Shown here piece by piece: positions 33,722-42,153 of a stretch of DNA of 64,000 nucleotides (the stretch's first letter is position 1; the number at the start of each line of letters is the position of its first letter). Under the pieces are notes generated by a model, which was not told where the DNA came from, searched no databases, and worked only from the letters and a program-made list of their open reading frames with translations. This DNA comes from JADHLJ01 sp038118725 (GTDB lineage: Bacteria; Pseudomonadota; Alphaproteobacteria; Thalassobaculales; Thalassobaculaceae), in contig JAYOIK010000012.1 of assembly GCA_038118725.1 (NCBI GenBank), positions 1 to 64,000 on the forward strand, written 5' to 3'. The position numbers and the translations under genes are program-made.

Positions 33722-36091
33722 TCAATGAGAGTTGGGACCGCCAGTGTCAGCCGCCGATTGCGCCACCTGAATCGCGCGCCAGACCCGTTCCGGGGTGGCG
33801 GGCATGTCGACATGGGTCACGCCAAGCTCCGAGAGCGCGTCGGCGATGGCGTTCATCACCGCTGGTAGCGCCCCCGCGCAACCGGCCTCGCCGCAGCCCT
33901 TGGCGCCGAGCGCGTTGGTGGTCGCGGGCACCGGGTGGCTGTCGAAACCGAAGCTCGGGACATCGGCCGCCCGGGGCATGGCGTAGTCCATGAAAGAACC
34001 CGACAGGATCTGGCCGTCCTCGTCATAGGCGACATGCTCCATCAGCGCTTGACCGAGACCCTGCACCACGCCGCCATGACTTTGGCCCTGGACCAGCAGG
34101 GGATTCACCAGGACCCCGAAGTCGTTGACCATGGCATAGCGGTCCACCTTGATGCATCCGGTCTCCGGATCGACCTCGACCTCGCAGACATGGCAGCCGT
34201 TGGGAAAGGCCGAGGGGACGCCGCCGTGATTGAGACGAACGTCCAAACTGTCTGGCATGCCGTCGGGGAGTTTCAGGCCGTCGCGCAACTGGGCCGCGAG
34301 ATCGAGCAGGCTGACCCGCCGGTCGGTGCCGGCGACCACCAGATCGCCGGTATCGAACTCGATATCCTCGACCGCGGCTTCAAGGACATGCGAGGCGACC
34401 TGCTTGGCCTTTTTGATGACCTCGCCGCTGGCCTCGACGATGGCGCCGCCCGAGGCCATGATCGATTTCGAGCCGCCGGTGCCGCCACCGGTGATCAATT
34501 CGTCGCTATCTCCCTGCAAGAGACGAATACGTTCGAACGGAATGCCGAGATGGCTGACCAACACCTGGGCGAAGGGCGCGGCGTGGCCCTGACCGTAGTC
34601 GAGGGTCCCGGTGATGATCGTCACCCCGCCGTCGTCGTCGAAACGAATACCGCCCATTTCGGTCTCGACCGGGGCGGTGACCTCCAGATAGGTGCTGATG
34701 CCGAGACCCCGTAGCAATCCCTTTGCCTTGCTGGCCTCGCGCCGGGCGGCGAAACCGTCCCAGTCCGAGAAGCTCAGGCCGTGGCTCATGACGGCGGGAA
34801 AGTCGCCGCTGTCATAGGTCTGGCCCGATGGCGCCTTGTAGGGAATTTGCGTGGGTTGAATATGATTGCGCCGCCGCAACTCCAGCCGGTCGATGCCCAT
34901 TTCCCGCGCGGCGGTGTCGATCAGCCGCTCCATGTAATAGTTGGCCTCTGGCCGTCCCGCGCCGCGATAGGCGCCGATCACCGTGGTGTTGGTGAACAGG
35001 CATTTGGTGTTTATCTCGATCAGCGGCGTCGTGTAGACGCTGGTGATGTTCTTGACCGCGTTATTGGTCGACATGTTCGGCCCGACACCGGCCAGATAGC
35101 CTCCGAGATTGGCGTGGATGTTGAGGCGAACCGCGAGGAACCTACCCTCGGCGTCAAGGGCCAGCTCCCCCAGCACCTCATGATCCCGGCCGTGTTGGTC
35201 CGACAGGAAGCTGTGCGAGCGCTCATCGGTCCATTTCACCGGTTGCCCAAGGGCGCGTGCCGCGTGCAACAGGCAGATATATTCCGGATAGACAAAGCTC
35301 TTCATGCCGAAGGAGCCGCCGACATTTCCGGTCAGGACCCGGACTTTCTCCGCTTCGACATTCAGCAGATTGGCCAGCAGCCGGCGCATCGGGAAGGCCC
35401 CCTGGGAGCCGAGCCGCATGGTGAAACGCTCGTCCGCGGGCTCGTAGGAGGCCAGCGCCGAACGAGGCTCCATCGTTGCGACGACAATCCGGTTGTTGCG
35501 GATGTCCAGCCGCGTGACATGCGCGGCCCGATCGAAGGCCGCCTTGGTCGCCGCCTCGTCTCCGTAGTGGAAGTCCAGCGCAAGATTCCCCGGCACGTCG
35601 TCATAAAGGATGGGCGCGCCGGGCGCGGCGGCCTCCCGCGCGGTGGTCACGGCGGGAAGCGGGTCGATATCCACCAATACCGCCTCGGCGGCGTCCTTGG
35701 CCTGGGCGGCGGTTTCCGCGATCACACAGGCCACGGGGTCGCCGACAAACCGCACCTTGTCCAGAACCAAGGAGGGCCGGGCCGGCTTGAGCAGCGGCGT
35801 GCCGTCCCGGCTCTGCATCTTCATGCCGCAGAATATGCCGTTATAGTCCTTCAGATCCGCGCCGGTCAGCACCATCAGCACGCCGGGCATGTCCAGGGCT
35901 TCGGAGGTATCGATCTCCTGGATGACACCATGGGCATGGACGCTGCGCACCATCACCGCGTGGGCCTGGCCGGGCAGGGACAGATCGTCGGTGTAACGTC
36001 CCTCGCCACGGAGAAGAACAGGGTCCTCGGTGCGCGGGACGGATTGGCCAACGGCGTATTTCATATCCGCGAGATCGCTCTCGGCATTCAT
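33722..36091 (-). CDS. Molybdopterin-binding large subunit, xanthine/CO dehydrogenase family, without M and S partners
   Basis: A 789-residue molybdenum hydroxylase large subunit. It has VGQSVPRTEDPVLLRGEGRYTDD at the N-terminus, GNVGGSFGMKSFVYPE, the form II-type active-site loop GAYRGAGRPEANYYMERLID and the catalytic Glu in GAKGCGEAGCAGALP near the C-terminus (here GE-AG). It is distinct from the copy at 13392, whose loop is FRGVARTG. No FAD or [2Fe-2S] subunit gene lies within reach on either side, so it must share small subunits encoded elsewhere or be an orphan. Confidence 0.9.
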   Translation of the reverse strand: MNAESDLADMKYAVGQSVPRTEDPVLLRGEGRYTDDLSLPGQAHAVMVRSVHAHGVIQEIDTSEALDMPGVLMVLTGADLKDYNGIFCGMKMQSRDGTPLLKPARPSLVLDKVRFVGDPVACVIAETAAQAKDAAEAVLVDIDPLPAVTTAREAAAPGAPILYDDVPGNLALDFHYGDEAATKAAFDRAAHVTRLDIRNNRIVVATMEPRSALASYEPADERFTMRLGSQGAFPMRRLLANLLNVEAEKVRVLTGNVGGSFGMKSFVYPEYICLLHAARALGQPVKWTDERSHSFLSDQHGRDHEVLGELALDAEGRFLAVRLNIHANLGGYLAGVGPNMSTNNAVKNITSVYTTPLIEINTKCLFTNTTVIGAYRGAGRPEANYYMERLIDTAAREMGIDRLELRRRNHIQPTQIPYKAPSGQTYDSGDFPAVMSHGLSFSDWDGFAARREASKAKGLLRGLGISTYLEVTAPVETEMGGIRFDDDGGVTIITGTLDYGQGHAAPFAQVLVSHLGIPFERIRLLQGDSDELITGGGTGGSKSIMASGGAIVEASGEVIKKAKQVASHVLEAAVEDIEFDTGDLVVAGTDRRVSLLDLAAQLRDGLKLPDGMPDSLDVRLNHGGVPSAFPNGCHVCEVEVDPETGCIKVDRYAMVNDFGVLVNPLLVQGQSHGGVVQGLGQALMEHVAYDEDGQILSGSFMDYAMPRAADVPSFGFDSHPVPATTNALGAKGCGEAGCAGALPAVMNAIADALSELGVTHVDMPATPERVWRAIQVAQSAADTGGPNSH

Positions 36092-36215
36092 GGCGGTGCT
36101 CCTGGGAAGCGGCGTGGACGATGGCCCAGTCTAGCAAGAGGCCCGGCGTGCGCGCATGTGAATTAAAGCGTCGGTTCAACGCAAGGCGGATGGATGTGTT
36201 CGCTCGGGCGCGGGA

Positions 36216-37223
36216 TCACTCGAACACCGACACCAAGAGGTTGAAGTCATCCGGCAACTCGCTGGTAAACGACACTTCCTCGTCTGTTACCGGGTGGATG
36301 AAGGCGAGGGAGTTCGCGTGCAGGGCCTGACGGCCCATGCGCTTGGCCGCCGCGACCTCGAGATCGGAAGAGCCCTTGCGCCGGTCGCCGCCACCATAGA
36401 GAGGGTCTCCGATCAGGCCATGGCCGATATGGGTCATGTGGACGCGGATCTGATGGGTGCGACCGGATTCCAGACGGCACTCGACCAGGGTGGCGATCTC
36501 GCGAAAGCGTTTCAGGACCTTGTAATTGGTCGCCGCCGACTTCCCGCCGCTGGTCGTGACCGCCATTTTCTTGCGGTTGCGCCGGCTGCGCCCGATCGGC
36601 CCGTCGATGCGGCCCTCGAACTGGGCAACGAACCCCCAGACCAGGGCGAGATAGCTGCGCCCGATGGTGCGGGCGGCGAATTGATGGACCAGGCCGTGAT
36701 GCGCCTCGTCCGATTTCGCCACCACCATCAGCCCGGTCGTGTCCTTGTCGAGCCGGTGCACGATCCCAGGCCGCCGCACCCCGCCAATGCCGGAAAGACT
36801 ATCGCCGCAATGGGCGAGCAGGGCGTTCACCAGGGTCGTGTCCAGGGATCCGGGCGCCGGATGCACGGCGATCCCCGGCGGCTTGTTGACCACGATTAGA
36901 TGCTCGTCCTCGAAGACGATATCCAGCGGGATATCCTGGGGCAGGGGCGTGTCGGCGATTGGCGGTGGGACCAGGATTTCGAACGTCTGGCCTTGTTTGA
37001 CCGCCACCGAGGGGTCGGTTATCGTCTCGCCGCCCGAGGTAACCTGACCGTCGAGTATAAGGGCCTTCAGGCGACTTCGGGAGAGATCCGGCGCGTCGGG
37101 CAGAACCGCGACCCGCTCCGCCAGCCAGCGATCAAGCCGGTCCTGGTTGGAGTCGCCGGCGATATACTCGAAGGCCGGATCGTCGGCGTTGATGATCACG
37201 CGCGTGTTTTTGAGAGATGTCAT
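36216..37223 (-). CDS. Ribosomal large-subunit pseudouridine synthase, RluD-like
   Basis: A 335-residue RluA-family synthase. An S4 RNA-binding domain occupies about residues 15-85 (RLDRWLAE...SRSRLKALILDGQVT). The catalytic domain follows with the active-site Asp in GIVHRLDKDTTGLMVVAK, then RSYLALVWG and GRTHQIRVHMTHIGHGLIGDPLYG. RluD-type enzymes modify U1911, U1915 and U1917 of 23S rRNA helix 69. ATG 37223 overlaps head-on with the start of the divergent gene at 37222. A longer frame upstream has no family similarity. Confidence 0.92.
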   Translation of the reverse strand: MTSLKNTRVIINADDPAFEYIAGDSNQDRLDRWLAERVAVLPDAPDLSRSRLKALILDGQVTSGGETITDPSVAVKQGQTFEILVPPPIADTPLPQDIPLDIVFEDEHLIVVNKPPGIAVHPAPGSLDTTLVNALLAHCGDSLSGIGGVRRPGIVHRLDKDTTGLMVVAKSDEAHHGLVHQFAARTIGRSYLALVWGFVAQFEGRIDGPIGRSRRNRKKMAVTTSGGKSAATNYKVLKRFREIATLVECRLESGRTHQIRVHMTHIGHGLIGDPLYGGGDRRKGSSDLEVAAAKRMGRQALHANSLAFIHPVTDEEVSFTSELPDDFNLLVSVFE

Positions 37224-37674
37224 GGCGGGCAAGCTAGACCAAACCGCGGCCAAGCTGAATACCGATGATTCGAGACCGCCGAATAGCTGGGGCGTGGGCA
37301 TGAGTCCGACCACCCTGAGGGTGCTGAAAATTCTCGTCGTGGTGATGGGAGTTCTGATTGTCGCCGGGGTGGTAACGATCGTCGCGACGATCATCTCTCG
37401 GTTGAACGCCAAATCCGAGGCGTCGGCCCCGTCCCAATCCCGTCTCCAAGCTCCGAATCCAGTGACGATGCCAGTTATGGCGCCGGCGGTTATCGACCCC
37501 ATCGGCACGGTCACGCACGCGCTGCCGACGGGCGCGCGAATCGTCTCGGTCTCCGCCGACGCGGGGCGCCTGTTTATCCACCATCAAGGTGCCGAGACCG
37601 GGGCCGGGGTACTGATTCTGGATGGGGCCACCGGCCAGGTCCTCGGGGAGTTACGCTTCGATCCCGCGCAATAG
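37222..37674 (+). CDS. Small membrane-anchored protein, DUF6476-like
   Basis: A 150-residue protein with one N-terminal transmembrane helix (about residues 34-56, ILVVVMGVLIVAGVVTIVATII). An outer domain ends with GARIVSVSADAGRLFIHHQG and VLILDGATGQVLGELRF, a short beta-rich unit. It resembles the alphaproteobacterial DUF6476 family as I remember it; function is unknown. The start is uncertain: ATG 37222 has GAGAG six bases ahead but overlaps the divergent RluD start, while ATG 37300 would put the membrane helix nearer the N-terminus. It is followed 17 bases later by the aldolase-like gene. Confidence 0.7.
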   Translation: MAGKLDQTAAKLNTDDSRPPNSWGVGMSPTTLRVLKILVVVMGVLIVAGVVTIVATIISRLNAKSEASAPSQSRLQAPNPVTMPVMAPAVIDPIGTVTHALPTGARIVSVSADAGRLFIHHQGAETGAGVLILDGATGQVLGELRFDPAQ

Positions 37675-37691
37675 GATTTTCTGGAGGTCCG

Positions 37692-38747
37692 GTGTTGACC
37701 AAGCGACATGTCAATATCGCCAGCGACAATACAGCCGGCGCCATGCCCGAGGTAATGGCCGCGCTAGCCGAGGCCGCCGCCGCGCCGGCCATGCCCTATG
37801 GCGACGACGCTCATACCCGCCGCCTGGGCGAGGTGGCGAGCGACGTGTTCGAGCGCGAGGTCGCGATCTTTCCAGTCGCCACGGGCACCGCCGCCAACGC
37901 GCTGTCGCTCGCGACGGTGTCGCCGCCCTATGGGGTGGTGTTCTGTCACGAGGCGGCGCATATCGAGGAAGATGAGTGCGCCGCGCCCGAGTTCTACATG
38001 GGTGGCGGCAAGTTGGCGCTGCTGGAGGGCGAGGGGGCGAAGTTCTCGGCTGAAAGCCTGCGCGCCAAGGTTGAGGTCGATTCGCCGGCGCCGCCGGTGC
38101 ATCACGCGCAACCCGCGGCCGTGAGCATCACCCAGGCGACGGAGGTCGGCGCGGTCTACACGATCGACGAGATCCAGGCGATCTCCGGGGTGTGCCGCGA
38201 TAACGGTTTGGCCTTGCACATGGATGGCGCGCGGTTGGCCAACGCGATCGCGGCGCTGGGGGCGAGCCCCGCGGAGATGACCTGGAAGGTCGGGGTCGAC
38301 GTGTTGTCCCTCGGGGCGACCAAGAATGGGGCGTTCTCGGCGGAGGCAGTGGTGTTCATGGACCCGGCGATGGCCGGTGACTTCGAATTCCGTCGCAAGC
38401 GCGGCGGGCATCTGTTCTCGAAGATGCGGTTTCTGTCGGCGCAACTCGTGCCTTATCTCGAGCAGGGACGATGGATCGAGAACGCCGCCAACGCCAATGC
38501 CATGGCGGCGGCGCTGGGCGAGGGGTTGGCCGGCGTGGACGGAGTGAGCCTTTGGTTCCCGGCGGAAACCAACATCCTGTTCCTGACCCTGCCGTCGAGC
38601 ATGGTGACGGCGCTAAACGACGCGGGCTGTGTTTTCTATGCTTGGGGAGAAAACAACGGCGCGATGTCCGCGCGCCTGGTCACCAGCTTCGACACCTCGC
38701 CGGAGGACGTGGCGTATTTCCTGGAGACCGCCCGGTCGGCCTCCTAG
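37692..38747 (+). CDS. Low-specificity L-threonine aldolase-like PLP enzyme
   Basis: A 351-residue fold-type I PLP enzyme of the beta-eliminating lyase/threonine aldolase family, cleaving L-threonine or L-allo-threonine to glycine and acetaldehyde. Features are NIASDNTAGAMPEVM at the N-terminus, PVATGTAANALSL (cofactor phosphate), HEAAHIEEDE, LHMDGARLANA (PLP-ring Asp) and the Schiff-base Lys in LSLGATKNGAF. The start is GTG 37692 or TTG 37695, both close to a GGAGG site at 37683. Confidence 0.88.
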   Translation: MLTKRHVNIASDNTAGAMPEVMAALAEAAAAPAMPYGDDAHTRRLGEVASDVFEREVAIFPVATGTAANALSLATVSPPYGVVFCHEAAHIEEDECAAPEFYMGGGKLALLEGEGAKFSAESLRAKVEVDSPAPPVHHAQPAAVSITQATEVGAVYTIDEIQAISGVCRDNGLALHMDGARLANAIAALGASPAEMTWKVGVDVLSLGATKNGAFSAEAVVFMDPAMAGDFEFRRKRGGHLFSKMRFLSAQLVPYLEQGRWIENAANANAMAAALGEGLAGVDGVSLWFPAETNILFLTLPSSMVTALNDAGCVFYAWGENNGAMSARLVTSFDTSPEDVAYFLETARSAS

Positions 38748-38791
38748 CGTTCACCGCGCGCCGATTCCCGCGTACCGATTCCCTGGCTCGG

Positions 38792-38980
38792 CTAGCAGCG
38801 CCGGCAGCGGATGGTCTCGAAGATGTCGTCCCAATCGCCATCCTCGGCGCAAAAGTCGAGCAAACAGCGCAGCGCCTTGTCGCGACTATCAAGGTCGTGT
38901 TTCTTCACCGCTTCGTCCAGCATGGCCAGAGCATCTTCCTGTATTTCGAAGGTATGTTGGACCTTGGCGCCCGCCATCAT
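38792..38980 (-). CDS. Small conserved protein, possible ribbon-helix-helix type
   Basis: A 62-residue protein: MMAGAKVQHTFEIQEDALAM at the start, then a helix-rich middle with DLDSRDKALRCLLDFCAEDG and a Cys-containing end (IRCRRC). A beta strand followed by two helices (KVQHTFEIQEDALAMLDEAV) resembles ribbon-helix-helix repressors or antitoxins, but I cannot name a family. GGGAG lies about ten bases before the ATGATG start. It sits alone, convergent with the aldolase-like gene. Confidence 0.6.
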   Translation of the reverse strand: MMAGAKVQHTFEIQEDALAMLDEAVKKHDLDSRDKALRCLLDFCAEDGDWDDIFETIRCRRC

Positions 38981-39110
38981 CGGTCTCCCGGATTTAGTAT
39001 TGAATGATGTGTCGTGTAGTTTCGGGCGGCAGTGTCAAAGGCGGTAGGCCCGGGGTCAAGCCCCGGATGAAGGTTAACGAGGAATAGTGACGGTTCGCGG
39101 AGCGATCGAA

Positions 39111-40340
39111 ATGAGCAGCAGTCTGCCGGAGCATGATTTCAACCCCGAGGCCTCGGTCCCGCTGGACGGCATACGGGTCCTCGACCTCTCGCGTCTCGTG
39201 TCGGGCAACATGGTAACCCACGTGCTGGCCGATTACGGCGCCGAGGTGATCAAGGTCGAGCGTCCCGGCGTCGGCGATGATCTGCGCAACTGGACATCCG
39301 ACGGCATTAGCACCCATTGGAAGGTCTATTGCCGGAACAAGAAAAGCATCAGCCTCGATCTGCGCAAGGAACGGGGCCGCGAGATGCTGCTTGAACTCGC
39401 GGCGGGCGCCGACGTCCTGGTCGAGAACTTCAAGCCCGGCACGATTGAGAAATGGGGGCTGGGTCCCGACGTCTTGTGGGCGCGCAATCCCAAGCTGACG
39501 GTGGTGCGGATCTCCGGCTGGGGACAGACCGGGCCGTGGAGCCACAAGCCCGGCTTCGGCAGTCTGGTCGAGGCGATGAGCGGCTTTGCCGCGATGAACG
39601 GGTTCGGTGACAGGGCGCCGGTGCTGCCGCCACTGGCGCTGGCCGACATGATCGCCGGGCTCTACGGCGCGTTCTCGGTCATGGTCGCGGTCCGAGAGGT
39701 GGAGCAAAAGGGCGGCAAGGGACAGCTGATCGATCTTTCCCTGTTCGAGCCGATCCTCTCGGTGCTCGGCCCGCAATCGGCTATCCACGCGATCACCGGA
39801 GAGATCCCTCCGCGCACCGGTTCGCTCTCGACGACGACGGCGCCGCGCAATGTCTATGAATGCAAGGACGGCAAGTTCGTCGCGCTGTCGGCGTCGATGC
39901 AGGCCATGTCCGAGCGCCTGATGCGGGCGATCGGCCGGCCCGAACTGATCGACGATCCGCGCTTCAGGACCAATACCGACCGCCTGGCCAACAACCATAT
40001 CCTCGACCCGATCGTCGCCGAATTCATGGGCGCGCGGACCCAGGCCGAATGCCTGGAGATCTTTGAGGCCGCCGACGTGACCGTCGGCGCGGTCGCCGAT
40101 GTCGAACAACTCGCGAGCCATCCCTATGTCTGCGAGCGGGGCTCGCTGATGAGCGTGCCGGACGCCGATATGCCCGGCGGCCGCCTGCCGATGCATGCCG
40201 CGGTTCCAAGAATGTCGGGAACGCCGGCGCGAATGCGAACCCCGGCCCCCGATATCGGCCAGCACAATGGCGAAATCTATGGCGCGATTGGGATTTCCGA
40301 CGCCGAGCTGGAGAAACTCAAGGAAGAGGGAGTGGTCTGA
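39111..40340 (+). CDS. Class III CoA-transferase (CaiB/BaiF family)
   Basis: A 409-residue family III CoA-transferase. It shows PLDGIRVLDLSRLVSGN, ADYGAEVIKVERPGVGDDLRNW, CRNKKSISLDLRKERG, WGQTGPWSHKPGFG and the catalytic Asp in LALADMIAGLYGAFS, and the C-terminal QHNGEIYGAIGIS tail. ATG 39111 has GGAG eight bases ahead. A GTG at 39087 would add eight residues. The stop overlaps the start of the CitE-like gene, so this is a dedicated two-gene unit: CoA is loaded on an acid, and the CoA ester is then cleaved, as in citramalate/itaconate or malyl-CoA routes. Confidence 0.92.
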   Translation: MSSSLPEHDFNPEASVPLDGIRVLDLSRLVSGNMVTHVLADYGAEVIKVERPGVGDDLRNWTSDGISTHWKVYCRNKKSISLDLRKERGREMLLELAAGADVLVENFKPGTIEKWGLGPDVLWARNPKLTVVRISGWGQTGPWSHKPGFGSLVEAMSGFAAMNGFGDRAPVLPPLALADMIAGLYGAFSVMVAVREVEQKGGKGQLIDLSLFEPILSVLGPQSAIHAITGEIPPRTGSLSTTTAPRNVYECKDGKFVALSASMQAMSERLMRAIGRPELIDDPRFRTNTDRLANNHILDPIVAEFMGARTQAECLEIFEAADVTVGAVADVEQLASHPYVCERGSLMSVPDADMPGGRLPMHAAVPRMSGTPARMRTPAPDIGQHNGEIYGAIGISDAELEKLKEEGVV

Positions 40341-41245
40341 TGACCGACAATGCAAGCAAGGATCTGCCGCTCTGGCGCTCGATGCTCTATGTGCCGGCGA
40401 CGAGCGAGAAATTCGTCGAGAAAGCCCATGAACGCGGCGCCGACGCGATCAAGATCGACCTGGAGGACGCGGTGGCGCCGGCGGAGAAGCCCAGGGCCCG
40501 CACCCTGGTCCGCGACGTCGCCAAGTCGGTCTCCCGCAACGGCGCCGACGTGCTGGTGCGGATCAACCGCCCGGTATCGATGGCCGTGAAGGATATCGAG
40601 GCCTCGATCTGGCCCGAGGTCGGGGGACTCGTGCTTCCCAAGGTCGATGCCGCCGAGCATGTCGAGTTTCTCTGCGAGATGATCGACGAGCTTGAGGCCG
40701 AGCGCGGCATGACCGTCGGTCACACCAAGCTGATGATCCTGATCGAGACGCCGCGCGGCTACGCCAACGCGCGCGCCATCGCCCATAGTACGCCCCGGCT
40801 CGCCGCGATTGCGTTGGGGCAGGAGGATTTCTCCGCCGAGATGGGCATGGTCGAGCCCGAGGGCATGGCGTTGCTCAGCTACTATCAGGGCGTGCAGGTG
40901 GCGGCGCGCGAGGCCGGCGTGATGCCGATCGGCTATCCCGGTTCCATTGCCGAGTTCACCGATCTCGACCTGTTCCGCTCCAACGTCGAGCAGGCGCGCC
41001 GCCTGGGCTTTGACGGCGGGGCCTGCATCCATCCCCGCCAGGTGCCGATCCTGAACGAGGCCTTCACGCCGAGCGAGGCGGAGATCACCCGCGCCGAGGG
41101 CATGGTCGCGGCCTATGACGCGGCCATGGCGGCGGGCGACGGCGCGATCGCCTTCGAGGGCAAGATGATCGACGTTCCGGTGGTCGCCCGGGCCGAGCGC
41201 ATCCTCGCCATCCGCGACAAGATCGCGGCCAAGCAAGGCGGCTGA
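40340..41245 (+). CDS. CitE-like HpcH/HpaI-family CoA-ester lyase
   Basis: A 301-residue CitE-like lyase. It has SMLYVPATSEKFVEKAHERGAD near the N-terminus, KIDLEDAVAPAEKPRAR (acidic metal site), LMILIETPRGYAN and LGQEDFSAEMGM, and the late FDGGACIHPRQV. It is translationally linked to the preceding CoA-transferase (TGATG). It is probably a malyl-CoA, citramalyl-CoA or beta-methylmalyl-CoA-type lyase, with the exact ester not defined. Its sequence clearly differs from the copy at 8898, so the two are not a recent duplication. Confidence 0.9.
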   Translation: MTDNASKDLPLWRSMLYVPATSEKFVEKAHERGADAIKIDLEDAVAPAEKPRARTLVRDVAKSVSRNGADVLVRINRPVSMAVKDIEASIWPEVGGLVLPKVDAAEHVEFLCEMIDELEAERGMTVGHTKLMILIETPRGYANARAIAHSTPRLAAIALGQEDFSAEMGMVEPEGMALLSYYQGVQVAAREAGVMPIGYPGSIAEFTDLDLFRSNVEQARRLGFDGGACIHPRQVPILNEAFTPSEAEITRAEGMVAAYDAAMAAGDGAIAFEGKMIDVPVVARAERILAIRDKIAAKQGG

Positions 41246-41282
41246 GGTATCGATTTCTCCTTAAAATTCGCACGATATACTC

Positions 41283-41546
41283 AACCGTCGCCCTGGCGAA
41301 AGGCAGGGCCTCTCGATGGGTCGCCCAAGCGGGTGGCATCCGTTAAACGGACAGTCCCGAGCCGGAGGCCCTGCCGTTCGCCAGGGCGACGGGGGTGGGG
41401 CTACCTTGTTTTCTCCGTCGCCCTGGCGCAAGGCAGGGCCTGCCACCGTTGCAAGGCGGGACCTCTCGATGGGCCGCCCAAGCGGGTGGCATCCGTTAAA
41501 CGGACAGTCCCGAGCCGGAGGCCCTGCCTTTCGCCAGGGCGACGGT
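41283..41546. repeat. Two near-identical direct repeats with palindromic ends in a 359-base gap
   Basis: A segment of about 85 bases (beginning CCTCTCGATGGG, containing GGTGGCATCCGTTAAACGGA and ending GCCAGGGCGACGG) occurs at about 41308-41392 and again at about 41461-41546 with very few differences. Each is bounded by outward hairpin halves of the family GTCGCCCTGGCG(A/C)AAGGCAG, at 41287 and 41416. No open reading frame of note is carried. The element is built like a non-autonomous REP/MITE-type unit. The rest of 41246-41604 is empty. Confidence 0.8.
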
Positions 41547-41604
41547 TTAAACTGGAGCTTGCCTTTCATGGAGGCCGGTTGACGGAATTCGCAGTGGAGA
41601 TCGA

Positions 41605-42021
41605 ATGGCACCTTGGATTAGAGCCTATCTCGGCGCGCTGGTCGCGTTCTGTGTCATGGACGCGGTCTGGCTGGGCGTGGTCGCCACGGATTTCTATTTC
41701 GACCGCCTGGGCGGATTGCTGCGCGAGGATCCGAAATGGGCGGCGGCGGGGGTGTTCTATCTCGGCTATATCGCCGGCGTGGTCTATTTCGCGGTTCTCG
41801 CCACGGGGCCCGACGCGGGTTGGAAAGCGGCGGCCAAGCGCGGCGCGCTGCTCGGACTTTTGACCTACGCCACCTATGACATGACGAATATGGCGACGCT
41901 TGTCGGCTGGTCGCTGACGGTGTCGGTGGTCGACATGATCTGGGGCATGGTGATCACCGGAACGGCGGCCACGGCGGGCTATCTCGCGAGCGCCGACGCG
42001 CGGCGCGGCAATCCCACATAG
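41605..42021 (+). CDS. DUF2177 family membrane protein
   Basis: A 138-residue integral membrane protein with four predicted helices: AYLGALVAFCVMDAVWLGVV, VFYLGYIAGVVYFAVL, AKRGALLGLLTYATYDMTNM and VVDMIWGMVITGTAATAGYL. The conserved features AVWLG, TYATYDMTN and VVDMIWG match DUF2177. Its function is not known. It is probably monocistronic; the next gene begins 130 bases downstream. Confidence 0.88.
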   Translation: MAPWIRAYLGALVAFCVMDAVWLGVVATDFYFDRLGGLLREDPKWAAAGVFYLGYIAGVVYFAVLATGPDAGWKAAAKRGALLGLLTYATYDMTNMATLVGWSLTVSVVDMIWGMVITGTAATAGYLASADARRGNPT

Positions 42022-42153
42022 CGGGTCAAGACGGCGGGGTTTGCCGGGGCTCTTGCGAGAGCCAGGGTTTGTGGGCCATGGTCCGGTTAAATTTGGCGGC
42101 GTTATGCCATCCGGTGGCCGTGGCGCGCGAGATGAATCGGGAGGACTCAGGTC

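Noticed and set aside
34781..36166. A 461-codon open frame antisense to the orphan CoxL gene
   Set aside because: No motifs. It is covered by a well-conserved gene on the other strand.
41283..41546. Possible CRISPR or small tandem array
   Set aside because: Only two units of about 85 bases, with palindromic ends; better explained as a duplicated intergenic element.
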